From assembly GCA_977017575.1 (NCBI GenBank), contig CDRNVI010000069.1, positions 62,001-126,000 on the forward strand: a stretch of DNA of 64,000 bases, in the 5' to 3' direction. Each line of letters starts with the position of its first letter. Position 1 is the stretch's first letter. Source of the stretch: Paramoeba atlantica (taxonomy: Eukaryota > Discosea). A model generated the notes under the pieces. It saw only the letters and a program-made list of their open reading frames with translations, searched no databases and was not told the DNA's origin. Below, in pieces: positions 10,152 to 19,420 of this stretch. A program made the translations under genes and the position numbers.

Positions 10152-10315
10152 CCGTGTCCCCTTATTTAGTGTTTAAATTTTAGCTTCGCAGATATACAGT
10201 AACTCTGTTGTAGGTGCCGCGAGGCGGCGTCGAAAAATTGTACGCCTCTATTTTATCTCCTCTACTTAGTGATAATTTTTGCTCAATTCCACTAGACACT
10301 AAATAGGGGAGACGG
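10152..10315. mobile_element. TA-flanked MITE, 164 bp, key TTATTTAGTG
   Basis: Bounded by TA. Tips CCGTGTCCCC and GGGGAGACGG, each followed inward by the key TTATTTAGTGT or its inverse ACACTAAATA. An internal GC palindrome (GTGCCGCGAGGCGGCGTC) lies near 10215. Non-coding. Confidence 0.75.
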
Positions 10316-10397
10316 TAATATTTCCGCGGACTGTACACTTTTAATTGACGAGACATGTGCTGGGTAGCATTAGCTCTTGATAACCCTAAAATGAGAC

Positions 10398-11189
10398 TTA
10401 TTCCGGCACTCTCTTCCACCCGCGGTCGAGTTCAGAATACTCAAAACAGTTGGATAGTTTAGTTTTCCATGCATTAGGTTCCAATCTTATAATTTCAAGA
10501 CTTTGGGGAGGATTCCTCAAATCCGCAACGCCCGAAAATTTATTTTGACCCATCTCCAAAAACCAAAGTCCTTCGTGTAGAAAAGAGAAATCAACCTCAC
10601 CACTCAGCTCATTACGGCTAATATCAATTTGCACAAGAGAGCGTGGCAGAGCGCTCAAATTCACTGTCCCCGTAAATCGATTTGAACCAAGCAGCAAGGA
10701 AACCATTCCGTGGGGTAAGTGGGTCAAAACCAGAGGACCCATAAATGAATTCCGTCGCACCTCCAATTCCTTTAGCGTTGCCGGTAGCGCGTCAAGTTCA
10801 AGTCTTCCCGACACATAATTGCTGTAGCCGTCGAACACAGCAAGGCCGAGAGGCAGCAATGAGGTGTCAAGAGTTCCAGTAATCGCATTAGTCGAGAAAC
10901 GCATCTGCACTGTGTTTACAGGCAAATATTCCCACTTCAAAAAACCCTGCAATAAACATGGATTAGAACTGCGATTGGAATACAAGGTATCCCAATGAAT
11001 ACTTAGAGTTTTTAGGTCTCGTTCACAGCTCACGCCTTCCCATTGACATCCAGGTGTGGACGACGTCCATGATTCGTGTGGATTCTCGATACCGGAGATC
11101 AAACGTGTAAGTTGAATTTCTAATGGTAACACTGAACGGCAGATTTTACCTCTATGAACGAGATCTGTCATAAAAGATATTTTGTGCAT
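10398..11189 (-). CDS. LRR protein 2
   Basis: 263 residues from ATG 11187-11189. The cap holds LPLEIQLTRLIS, then PHESWTSSTPGCQWEGVSC, matching the family's W and CxWxGVxC motifs. Repeats include LPATLKELEVRRNSFMG, LPHGMVSLLLGSNRFTG and LPRSLVQIDISRNELSG, about seven units in all. The C-terminus ends KLSNCFEYSELDRGWKRVPE with one late Cys. There is no obvious strong signal peptide (MHKISFMTDLVHRG), so its location is unclear. It follows LRR1 upstream on the same strand, with a SINE and a MITE between. Confidence 0.85.
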   Translation of the reverse strand: MHKISFMTDLVHRGKICRSVLPLEIQLTRLISGIENPHESWTSSTPGCQWEGVSCERDLKTLSIHWDTLYSNRSSNPCLLQGFLKWEYLPVNTVQMRFSTNAITGTLDTSLLPLGLAVFDGYSNYVSGRLELDALPATLKELEVRRNSFMGPLVLTHLPHGMVSLLLGSNRFTGTVNLSALPRSLVQIDISRNELSGEVDFSFLHEGLWFLEMGQNKFSGVADLRNPPQSLEIIRLEPNAWKTKLSNCFEYSELDRGWKRVPE

Positions 11190-11499
11190 AAAGATGCGTA
11201 ATTTAGCATAATATTAGATAGCAATTAAACGCCTGTGTAGTTTACTGTGTCTTCCTGGCAGAGTAACTGGGTATAAAGATTTCTTCTTTAGAGGGTTGAA
11301 ACATCCCCATCCGCACCCAGTGCATCTTCAACAACAAAGACTTAACGAAAATTGGAAGATCCAGAAGGAACACGTTCGGGGAGACACTCCGGGAGAGAGA
11401 TGATTTTTTTTCAGCCAATTTTTATGAGAGCTTCACAATGCGCGTTTTTTGCTGAATGCGTCGGTCTGAAACTCTATACCGAAAGCGTTTCTATCCTAT

Positions 11500-11573
11500 A
11501 CTATAAGACCGAGGCTAAAATTACGCAAAAATTGCTAATTTTAGACCCCCCCAGCATCTGATTTGCACCCCTG
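11500..11573. repeat. solo end of mariner family M1
   Basis: Contains GCTAATTTTAGACCCCCCC and AGCATCTGATTTGCACCCCTG then TA, matching the right terminal repeat of the Tc1/mariner element at 27119-28677. The opposite end and transposase are not recognisable nearby. Confidence 0.6.
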
Positions 11574-11604
11574 TATATTTTAGAGAAGAATTCCCATTTT
11601 GTCA

Positions 11605-11755
11605 CTTTTTCGCCTTTCAATCTTACAGACTTCTTAAGGCGTGAGTCAAAACTTAAGACCTATTGTAAACTTAAGACTTGCTGTCGAGACTTACTGTTCT
11701 CACATTTTGAGAAAAACAAGACTACTTTTTGCGTACACATCGGATGAGTGAAGGC
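11605..11755 (+). repeat. repeat shared with 30770-30895
   Basis: CGCCTTTCAATCTTA, AGGCGTGAGTCAAAACTTAA, CACATTTTGAG and CGGATGAGTGAAGGC recur in the same order and orientation at 30770-30895. Here the block leads into the pogo-like relic and may be its 5' end. The second copy stands alone. Confidence 0.65.
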
Positions 11756-11839
11756 CACAGGCAGGTAATCCAACAATTCTGATTACAAATGAGCGTAATA
11801 CTCACACTTCTTTAGATATCCACGTAAAGGAGAAAAGGG

Positions 11840-12925
11840 GACAAACTGAGCTAACTATATATGAAAAGCGCGAATATGAAAAGCGCGAAATCTGTCTATC
11901 GACTCTCTCGGTAAAAAGAATCCGAGAAAAATACGGAATATCGCGAAGCGGAGTATATGAAATCCGTAGCCACGGTATCAGCTACTTTCAGAAACTCATT
12001 GATCGTTCCATGGGGAACAACCACAGGAATCGTGCTTTCAACGTCCGAGGAGGCGACTACAATGATCCCGAAGCAGTCCACTACAATAAGTCTGAGGCAA
12101 TGGAACGGGTACACGGCTCGTGCGTTCAAGCCTCCTCGTTATGGTGCCCCCTCACCAGAAATAGAGTCATCGACATGATCCGACAAAATACGGGATTGAC
12201 TTCAATAAGTGCTTTGGAAGATACCTGTGCGAAGTTCAGACGGTACTATGGTTGGGTTTGGCGGCGGTGGGGCAGAATACAGTGCTTAGCTCCCGCTGAT
12301 GTGAACTTCCGAATTTCTCGTTGGACTGAAAAGCTCTACGTTCAAAACACTGTTCGTTGCTGTTCGTTCCTGTTTCGCTCTTTTCGGGGATGAAACCGCC
12401 ATGTTCGTCAATGGAGAGGTGCAAGGGTACACACTTGCTCCGATAGGGTGCCCGCAACCTAAAGTAGTGGACACAAATCCAAAGGAAACTGTAACGGCAT
12501 TTCTTGCCGGCGTCTATGATTTCGGGGCCGACGAAGTTTACCCGCTCCACCTTACATTTTTTGAACAGCATCATGATTCACATGCTTCCGCTGATAAGTT
12601 TCTCTGCGGAGATGAAGATTAAATACGCCACAGTGCCATAACAGCAACCAATGACGAATGAATACAGACTCCATTTGGTAAACAATCTCTGTGACTTGCT
12701 TTTTTTAGTTCCTGCCGAGAACACGCTCACACGTAAAAATATCGCAAAAACGTGGCGACCATGCGTTCCCGGTACTCTATCTTATCGTCCTGCCCTCACT
12801 GAAGAGACTCAAGATGAGCAAATAATTGACACCCAAGATTGTTTAGGGCAACTAATGCTTCATGCAGACAATGACCGAAGGGACATAAACGCAGAGGGGT
12901 GGGGTCAGTCCGTAGCGTAAGCTGA
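11840..12925 (+). pseudogene. pogo/DDE_1-like DNA transposase relic
   Basis: Translation gives a helix-turn-helix segment VKRIREKYGISRSGVYEIR at the N-terminus. Later ALEDTCAKFRRYYGWVWRR resembles the W-rich YGWxxRF segment of pogo/Jerky transposases. After a frame change come SVALFGDETAMFVNGEVQ and KETVTAFLAGVYDFGADE, which fit the DET box and following strand of the DDE_1 catalytic fold. At least one frameshift is needed to connect these parts, so it is dead. Superfamily placement is by eye only. Confidence 0.5.
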
Positions 12926-13554
12926 TACTTTCGAATTGTAAATTTGGGAAGGACTGTCATTTTATCTTGTGCTAAGTTTACGCCTTTTTTTTCCGTGAGC
13001 TCTTAACGCTTGTCTTGTTTTTCCCCGTCGTGAATGTAATTTCTTTCTTTCCATCCTTAGTTTATTTGTGTGAAACTTTATATGAGTAGGAAACCAAAGC
13101 CTTTTGGGCTCAATTTTTATGTTAGAACACCTATGATTTAACTGAATGGAACCGTTATAGCTACATGGAATATAAGCTGAATGTGAGCATGCATGATTTG
13201 TTTCTTGTTGTTAATTGTTTATTCCTAATTATAGTGTACATCAATAATGTACAGTGGTTTCAAGATGTCTCTTCCCATCATATGAGCACTAGGGGGTCCC
13301 TATGAAAAAAAGGTACCAAAGCGCTTCACTAGGCGAACGAGATCTCTCGTTTGCAACAAAAATGAGCAAAAACGGACAAAAAAACTCAAAATTGAGGGAA
13401 GTTCAATTGAAACCACTGTATATCCTCCATGTGCCCCTTCACCCCTATGAACAAGTGCCCCTTCACCCCTCCTTGACGCCCTCCTCTCCTGCCCTCTTCC
13501 TCTACCATCCTCGCCCGCCCTCCTGGCCATGTATTTTACAGTTTAATTTTTTTT
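12926..13554. other. intergenic, with an old Tc1-type end near 13284-13410
   Basis: No gene. At 13284-13410 the block GGGGGTCCCTATGAAAAAAA, AGCGCTTCACTAGGCGAACG, AGATCTCTCGTTTGC resembles, in reverse, the subterminal region of the Tc1-like element M2 at 43700-43810 (CGTAGGGACCCCCTGGTGC, GAGATCTCGCTTTCCTAGCG). This suggests a solo, degraded end of that family. Confidence 0.45.
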
Positions 13555-13699
13555 GTCGTGTTATGAGTAAACACGGCGCGGCGAAGCGGCGCCAATTTTT
13601 TTTCATACCTTTTCATCACCCCCCCCCCCCCCCTCCCCCCTTTTTTTATTATTATGGACAAAATCCGAAAAAGTGTCCATAATAAAGTGGGGTTCACAG
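13555..13699. mobile_element. right end of a TA-flanked MITE, key TTTATTATGGACA
   Basis: GC palindrome GGCGCGGCGAAGCGGCGCC at about 13578, then a C-run of more than 15, then ATTATTATGGACA, a loop and TGTCCATAATAAAG, GGGGTTCACAG and TA. I cannot find the left end. The same key recurs at 49360-49419. Confidence 0.6.
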
Positions 13700-13746
13700 T
13701 ATGTTATCGTGTAGGGGAGACAAACTCAACCGTTACCTTGCTCAGT

Positions 13747-14545
13747 TTATTTTTTTCCGAGGCGAACATTCGTTTTTTCCACTTGGACGTCCAGTATGTC
13801 AATATCCGGGCCAATCTCACCACAGAGGTCTTCGTTGCTGTGTATCCAGAACTGTCGCATTCCTTTAGGAAGGCTGTCAAACCTTGCTACGCCAGAGAAG
13901 CCATTCTTAGAGACATCGAATACTTGAAGATATGGTGGCAAATTCTGTAACTGAAGAGTTCCGGTAAATTTATTCCCAGATAAGTCTAATTTTAACATGT
14001 AACGCGGAAGGTAAGAAAAGTCTACCCCACCGGAAAGAATGTTCCGAGACACAAAGAGCTCTTTCAGATTGTCCGGCAGATGGGTCAGATCCACACCTTC
14101 TTCAAACTGATTGTGCTGCAGGCGCAGGAAAGCGAGAGTCTTCGGTAAATGCCGTAGATCTAACCCACCATTCAAAAGGTTGTTTTCTGCATTTGAAGTG
14201 CATAAGATGGAATGGCAAGCTAGCAAGATCCAAAGTTCCGGTAAGCCGATTCCCCATCACATTGCAATACTGCACCGTGTGGGGTAGACTGTTCCAGTGC
14301 AACTCTCCACCAAGGCACGTCCCACTACTAGGCCAGTAAATCCGAACAACTTCTCCGTGTTCATTACAATAAATGTTTTTCCAAGTGCACGCCGATACGC
14401 GCTTAACACGCCCGAAGAAAGGTCTTTTAGTCGTACGCCACGAGGCATGCTTTACGGTTATGTTTGAAATAAAATGCTCAAGCATATCTTCTTGGGACAG
14501 CAACATTGAGGACACCTTCCCACGACGATCAGAGCCATCATCCAT
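13747..14545 (-). pseudogene. LRR protein 3, one frameshift
   Basis: Starts at ATG 14543-14545 (MDDGSDRRGKVSSMLLSQED). The cap has HASWRTTK and VSACTWKNIYCNEHGEV. The frame runs through LPHTVQYCNVMGNRLTG and LASLPFHLMHFKC, then changes near 14185-14175. The next frame continues AENNLLNGGLDLRHLPKTL, LPDNLKELFVSRNILSG and LPRYMLKLDLSGNKFTG to the stop at 13747. The repeat register fits across the break, so a single small indel (A-run GCAGAAAACAACC) is the likely cause. It could be a real lesion or a sequencing error. Otherwise it is a standard member of the family with about seven repeats. Confidence 0.8.
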
Positions 14546-14559
14546 ACCGTGCAAGCTTT

Positions 14560-15000
14560 TCTATTCGCTTTTAAAAAAGGTAATTTTAGCCCTATGTCAC
14601 ATTCTGTGCCCCCAAAAACAGAAAACTTTGGCAAAACACTTTTCTATGGGACATAAGAGGACTGAAACTAGAGATTTACGATCCCGGCCGATCCCACCGG
14701 TCCTGGTTGAATTTACGTGGAAGAAAAGACTTGGTGAAAACGCGAGGTCTAGAAATTCGGCGAAAGAAATAGCGACTGTTGTTTTACGGAAACTCATTCA
14801 ATTGGTAAAAATCAAAAACAATGTTCATATGAAGGTAGGAGAAACTAAAGGCCCCCTAAGTCTCCTGATCTCAACCCCATCGAAAATATTTGGGGACAAA
14901 TTGAATCACACAAAAATACTAAATGTCCCAAAAATAGGGGGGAATTTGCGTGATGCAATACATTCAGGGATTGAATTGTTGAAAATATTTTGTTGAAGGA
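14560..15000 (+). pseudogene. Tc1/mariner transposase relic, C-terminal part
   Basis: Near 14860-14930 the plus strand encodes SPDLNPIENIWGQIESHK, the diagnostic segment before the last catalytic acidic residue of Tc1-like transposases. Upstream fragments (RKDLVKTRGLEIRRK) are barely recognisable and several frames are involved. Old and dead. Confidence 0.6.
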
Positions 15001-15127
15001 CTTTCCCCCCCTCTAAAAGCCCGTACAGTTCTGTTTAACAAGTAAATTACTACTTAACAAGCAAGGTTGATACGAGCAAAGTTGTACATACGATCATTGT
15101 CGTTTTAGTATCGTTCTCCATTTTTTT

Positions 15128-15236
15128 TAGGCTCTTCGTTAAACGCGGCAGTAGTTCTCAAGGCGAAGCGCGCAGCAGTGGTGTCATCTAAGTTGAAAAC
15201 AACCACTACTTTCAACGAAGAGCCTAAAAAAGAATA
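15128..15236. repeat. foldback end only of the GCGGTGGTTGT repeat, copy 3
   Basis: AGGCTCTTCGTTAAACGCGG, loop, then the inverse ending CAACGAAGAGCCTAA. Only the roughly 105-bp palindromic end is present, without the body. This shows that the foldback can exist as an independent unit. Confidence 0.75.
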
Positions 15237-15474
15237 AAAAGTGGTAGAAAAAAGGTCAAAGTAGTAAAAAATACAGTATCTTAAGAAGCTACTCAAGCGC
15301 CGATCCCGCCCGATCCCGCCTGATAAGTGACAGTGTCCTCCAGGTTTCAGCCCTCTAAATCTCCCAAATGCAACAAAAATGAGTAAAAGCGAATAAAAAA
15401 GCTTTGCTAAATTTAAAATTTTCTAAGTAGAAGATTAGTACATCGAATAAAGTGCGCAGTGCGTAATATTTGTT

Positions 15475-16386
15475 TTACGGTTTCTGTGGACCTCTGAAAT
15501 CAAATCTAGGTAATTTATACCGTGTAGAAGGATTTTTTCGCCTCTCTCCGTCTTTGATCATTACTATATTCGTTCCTGAAGTGTCAATTCTTGTAATCGG
15601 TGAAGTTTTCCTTAGTGATTCCGGTAGTTCGAGATACGTAACTTCTCCAATAAGATTTAAGTTGTTGCTCACCCATAAATATTCTAAGCACTGCGGAAGC
15701 ATGTCAAAAGACACCAAACCTGAAAAGCAGTTATGGTCCAAAAACAGGCGTTCTAGTAACTGAGGCAAGTGCGTTAAATTTAAGGGACCATTTAACTCAT
15801 TGTCAGATAACTTAAGATAAACCATGTTCAATGGCAAATCCGTGAGACTTATGCCTCCAGAAAAAGTATTTTCAGCAATGGATAAGCGTTCCAATTCTTT
15901 GGGCAAACAGCTGAGGTTTATGTCTCCTACAAATTGATTATCATCAAGAATCACCTTTCGCGAATTCACGGGGAGATCCTGCAACTCAACTTTTCCCCTT
16001 AGACAGTTAGAATCCGTATCTAGCTGTATCAGAAGGGGTGGTAACGTGAGAAGTGGTAGCCCACCTGTAAGTCTATTGAGTCTCACGTTTAGGAACTTTA
16101 AAGAACGAGGGAGCATTTCCCAATTAAGAGCCCCTGAAAAACTTTGTGAAGGCATGTGTATGCCAGTGACACGTTTTTCCAGATCGCAGTGTACCCCTTT
16201 CCACTGACACACGGGCGTGAGTGTATTCCAATCGGGCGGTACAACATCGAGTTCTTTGATGAGCTGCATCAGCTCATATTCCGGTGGTAGATTAGCTCCC
16301 CGAACCTTGCTCGGTAGTCTGCGCATCGCAGTGGCGTTGGTGTCGTCGGCAGCGCGGAACACAAAGGCTTCTATGATGTGCATCAT
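15475..16386 (-). CDS. LRR protein 4
   Basis: 303 residues from ATG 16384-16386 (MMHIIEAFVFRAADD). The longer open frame upstream starts only from GTG, though its hydrophobic residues could belong to a signal peptide. The cap is RGANLPPEYELMQLIKEL, then DWNTLTPVCQWKGVHCDLE. Eight or so repeats follow, e.g. LPRSLKFLNVRLNRLTG, LPLNMVYLKLSDNELNG and LPQCLEYLWVSNNLNLIG. The C-terminus is basic (KDGERRKNPSTRYKLPRF). One of the longest, cleanest family members. Confidence 0.87.
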   Translation of the reverse strand: MMHIIEAFVFRAADDTNATAMRRLPSKVRGANLPPEYELMQLIKELDVVPPDWNTLTPVCQWKGVHCDLEKRVTGIHMPSQSFSGALNWEMLPRSLKFLNVRLNRLTGGLPLLTLPPLLIQLDTDSNCLRGKVELQDLPVNSRKVILDDNQFVGDINLSCLPKELERLSIAENTFSGGISLTDLPLNMVYLKLSDNELNGPLNLTHLPQLLERLFLDHNCFSGLVSFDMLPQCLEYLWVSNNLNLIGEVTYLELPESLRKTSPITRIDTSGTNIVMIKDGERRKNPSTRYKLPRFDFRGPQKP

Positions 16387-16646
16387 AAGTTCACACGGAT
16401 TATTTAAATATTTTGACAGGAGACGAAAAAGAAAAAAATACACTGCTTTGTAGTGCTTATGCTAATTCAACGTACTAAATGCCGTAAATCCTACACTGCG
16501 GTGTATTTACGCTCCACCACAACCATGAAGAAAACACTATAGAAAACTACGATTGCAAGAAATGTTTGTTTCTTTTCTCTGAGTCTCTATAACCCATTGA
16601 TACGTGTTGCCCCCCCTCTCCTCCTCTCCCCGAAAAAACAAGAACC

Positions 16647-17987
16647 CTACCCCCTCTTCGTCGGTACCTCTTCCGACAAACCACCACTCTCCTCCCCACC
16701 CCCTCCTTGCGGTACCGCAAACACCCTATAGGGTTTATAAAAATCCCGAAACGGGAACGGGGTAGCAAAGGCACCCACTCTTTTCCCGTTATTGTTATTA
16801 TCGCTGTGTTGTGCGCTCTCCGGGTTCCCGCTGTCCCCTCCCCCCGTGCCCCCTGGCTCCCGGAGCACCACCTCCGTGACGTGCATCATGACACGGGGGT
16901 GGCACAACAGGGGGACACGGAACACACTGTGGAGCATCCGGTCCAGGTGGGGGGGTAGGGCCCCCTTGTAGGGGTGGGTGCGTATCTCCACACACAGCAC
17001 CTCCCGGGGAAACGTGAAGGAGAGGGAGGGGGAGGTGGGAGAGGAGAAGTAACCATCCCCGAAGTGAGGAGAGTAAGGGGACGCCGGAGAGGTCGTGTTT
17101 CCTTCTGTGTTAGGAGAACAAGAGGACTCCGAAGAGATCTTGTCTCTTTTTGTATTAGGAGAACAAGAGGACTCCGGAGAGGTCTTGTTTCCTTCTGTAT
17201 TAGGAGAATAAGAGGACTCCAGAGAGGCCTCGTTTTGATGAGGAGAAGAAGAGGACTCCGGAGAGGTATTAATTTTATTATTACTGTTGTTGTAGTAATA
17301 ATTTTCATTGTGATAAAGATAAACATTGTGATTGTACTGTACATTCTGGTTGTCATTGTTGTTTTTGTGTTGTATGTAGGTGAGAGGTGTTCCCTCGCCC
17401 ATGCTATGGGCTCGCACAAGGGAGAGCCCTGCGGGGCTGAATATTTGTTGCCACGAGCGAAGAGTGTCGTGGAAACGGGGAAGGTATGGAAGAAGGGCAT
17501 GGAGGGTAAGTCGGGGTGGGGGTGAGGAAATAGGTGAGAAATGTTGAAAGTTTGCATCGGAAACCAAACGGGGGAAGGCAGACGGGTCGCTGCTTTTCAG
17601 ATCCATACTGGAGGATGGGGTCACGGTGCAGGAGATGACGCCACTGAGCGAGTAAGGGATTTCATAATCCACGTGGGCCAGCAGAGCGGTACCTTGTGTG
17701 GGAGACCGACGTGAGAGCTCTTGTTCGATAAAGTGTACCATTGAGGGACGTAACGGAGGGTAGACGCTATGATGACGGTTACATAGAATGGGTTTTACGA
17801 AAGCCCAGTGAGGGGGATCCCAGGAAAGGGTACGATAACACTGTGAGCAGCTCAGAAAAGGAATTAAAGTGGAAGGAGGTAGAACTGTGTGGGCGACACG
17901 GAGACGTTTCATTTGTTCTACGCAAAGCTGTGTTTTTGTCTCGGATTGCTTTTTGAGAACATCTTGAAGGGCACGTGGAGGTTTCAT
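16647..17987 (-). CDS. hypothetical protein with Asn-rich tract and 15-residue repeats
   Basis: 446 residues, ATG 17985-17987. The N-terminal 170 residues look globular (GTALLAHVDYEIPYSLSGVI). Residues about 205-240 are Asn/Tyr-rich. Residues about 240-315 are a minisatellite-coded repeat of SPESSCSPNTEGNKT, about five units of 45 bp. After it come VLCVEIRTHPYKGALPPHLD, RMLHSVFRVPLLCHPRVM and MHVTEVVLREPG. The last block and the N-terminal strand faintly recall the RNase PH fold of exosome subunits, but I would not assign that. The low-complexity C-terminus ends SEEVPTKRG. Confidence 0.7.
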   Translation of the reverse strand: MKPPRALQDVLKKQSETKTQLCVEQMKRLRVAHTVLPPSTLIPFLSCSQCYRTLSWDPPHWAFVKPILCNRHHSVYPPLRPSMVHFIEQELSRRSPTQGTALLAHVDYEIPYSLSGVISCTVTPSSSMDLKSSDPSAFPRLVSDANFQHFSPISSPPPRLTLHALLPYLPRFHDTLRSWQQIFSPAGLSLVRAHSMGEGTPLTYIQHKNNNDNQNVQYNHNVYLYHNENYYYNNSNNKINTSPESSSSPHQNEASLESSYSPNTEGNKTSPESSCSPNTKRDKISSESSCSPNTEGNTTSPASPYSPHFGDGYFSSPTSPSLSFTFPREVLCVEIRTHPYKGALPPHLDRMLHSVFRVPLLCHPRVMMHVTEVVLREPGGTGGGDSGNPESAQHSDNNNNGKRVGAFATPFPFRDFYKPYRVFAVPQGGGGEESGGLSEEVPTKRG

Positions 17988-18734
17988 TCGTGAGTTTGTA
18001 AGTATAGTTTAAGATATAAATATTTATTGCAGGGTTTGCACAAACTATTAAACTATCAATATACAATGAAGTACTATATACACTGCCGACTAATATTACT
18101 GTGCCCCGGCACTTATAGTGCCGCGGGGTACCCCCCCACTTATAGTGCCGTTTCGAAAAAAAATGTCCGAGAAAAAATGACCAAATTTTTTGACCAAAAA
18201 GTAGAGCAAATACGGTGTAAATTTCTAATATATTCGTGTATGGAAATAATTGAAACTTTATTATTAGTTCCCTTCATCAGTTGGACACTATGAAGATTTA
18301 GATGGCAGCGGATGACACTGGGTGGCAATTTCGTAATGGTTTACCCAAACTAAAATTTGTGGAACGGTTTGCGCACATCTGAAAAAAAGTAAGGATGTAA
18401 TCGAGAGAATCATTTTCTGCAACTTCCGTGCTTACATCGCCTCCAACAAATACTAAATGCAGAGTCACGAACTTTGCCACCCTCGTGATGGTGAGGACAT
18501 TTCTCTTCGGTCACGCGCCATGCTTCCAAAATCTTCAAAAGTTTTTCGTATGTCATCATCATGCTTCCAGTTTAGGAACTGTATTATTAAAAGCTGTATT
18601 ATTAGGAACTGTAGTATTAAAAGCAACGGTGCTTCTTTTTTTCAATCACGCATCAATCGCGGCCTCAAAGGAAGAAAGCGCCAGAGAAGCTTTAACAAAG
18701 AGAGAAAGGCAATTTTAAGAAAAGTGCACCTTAA

Positions 18735-18830
18735 ATACATAGCTGTCATTCGACGTCGAAAATTGCAATTCGACGTCTTCGAATGTCTTTCGACGTCGAA
18801 AAAATGGGTCTTTCGACGTCGAACGAAGGA
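18735..18830. promoter_or_regulatory. left subterminal TTCGACGTCGAA motif cluster
   Basis: Four copies of the palindromic core TCGACGTC(G) within about 80 bp, starting with TAGCTGTCATTCGACGTCG. A mirrored cluster lies at the other end of the transposase-bearing unit. Clustered short motifs next to the ends are the usual transposase-binding arrangement in hAT elements. Confidence 0.6.
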
Positions 18831-19420
18831 AAAAAAATGGGGGATTCTTGTGTTTATGTGCAGCACTTGAAAAAATGTTTCGATCGACGGATTCTTTTCA
18901 CTACAGTAATTTGCTATGGTATTCGGACGAATAGATGACTACCAGAGAATAAGAAAGTAGCAACGTATGGTTGTCGTCAGGTTGTTCGTCAGACCGCTAG
19001 GAAGTTCTAACCGTGTTAAATGCGTCACCTTTTATTTGAAACATGTTCAAATACGTAATTAATGAAGTTTAATAAAAAGATACGGAAAATTATGACTGTA
19101 CTAGTCATTATCATAGTATAAGCTTATGACGTTTACTGTTGCCGTATAGCTAAGCACAAAATATCTCGCGTTGCAATAATACAAGAAAAATTTAAGTGTG
19201 AGGAAAAAATTTAGCCTTAATGGTCCTGAAGTATGAGACAAAACATGGAAAAAACCCCAGAAAATATCAGTTTCCGAACAATACATGAAACATCCATACA
19301 TAAATAATTATACAGTAATACAATATAACAATATTATAATGGGTTATGAATTTATGACGTATCAGAAAAAAAGCAGACTCGCATCAGGAGCCATTAAGTA
19401 ATTCGGAAGCTTGAAAGAAG

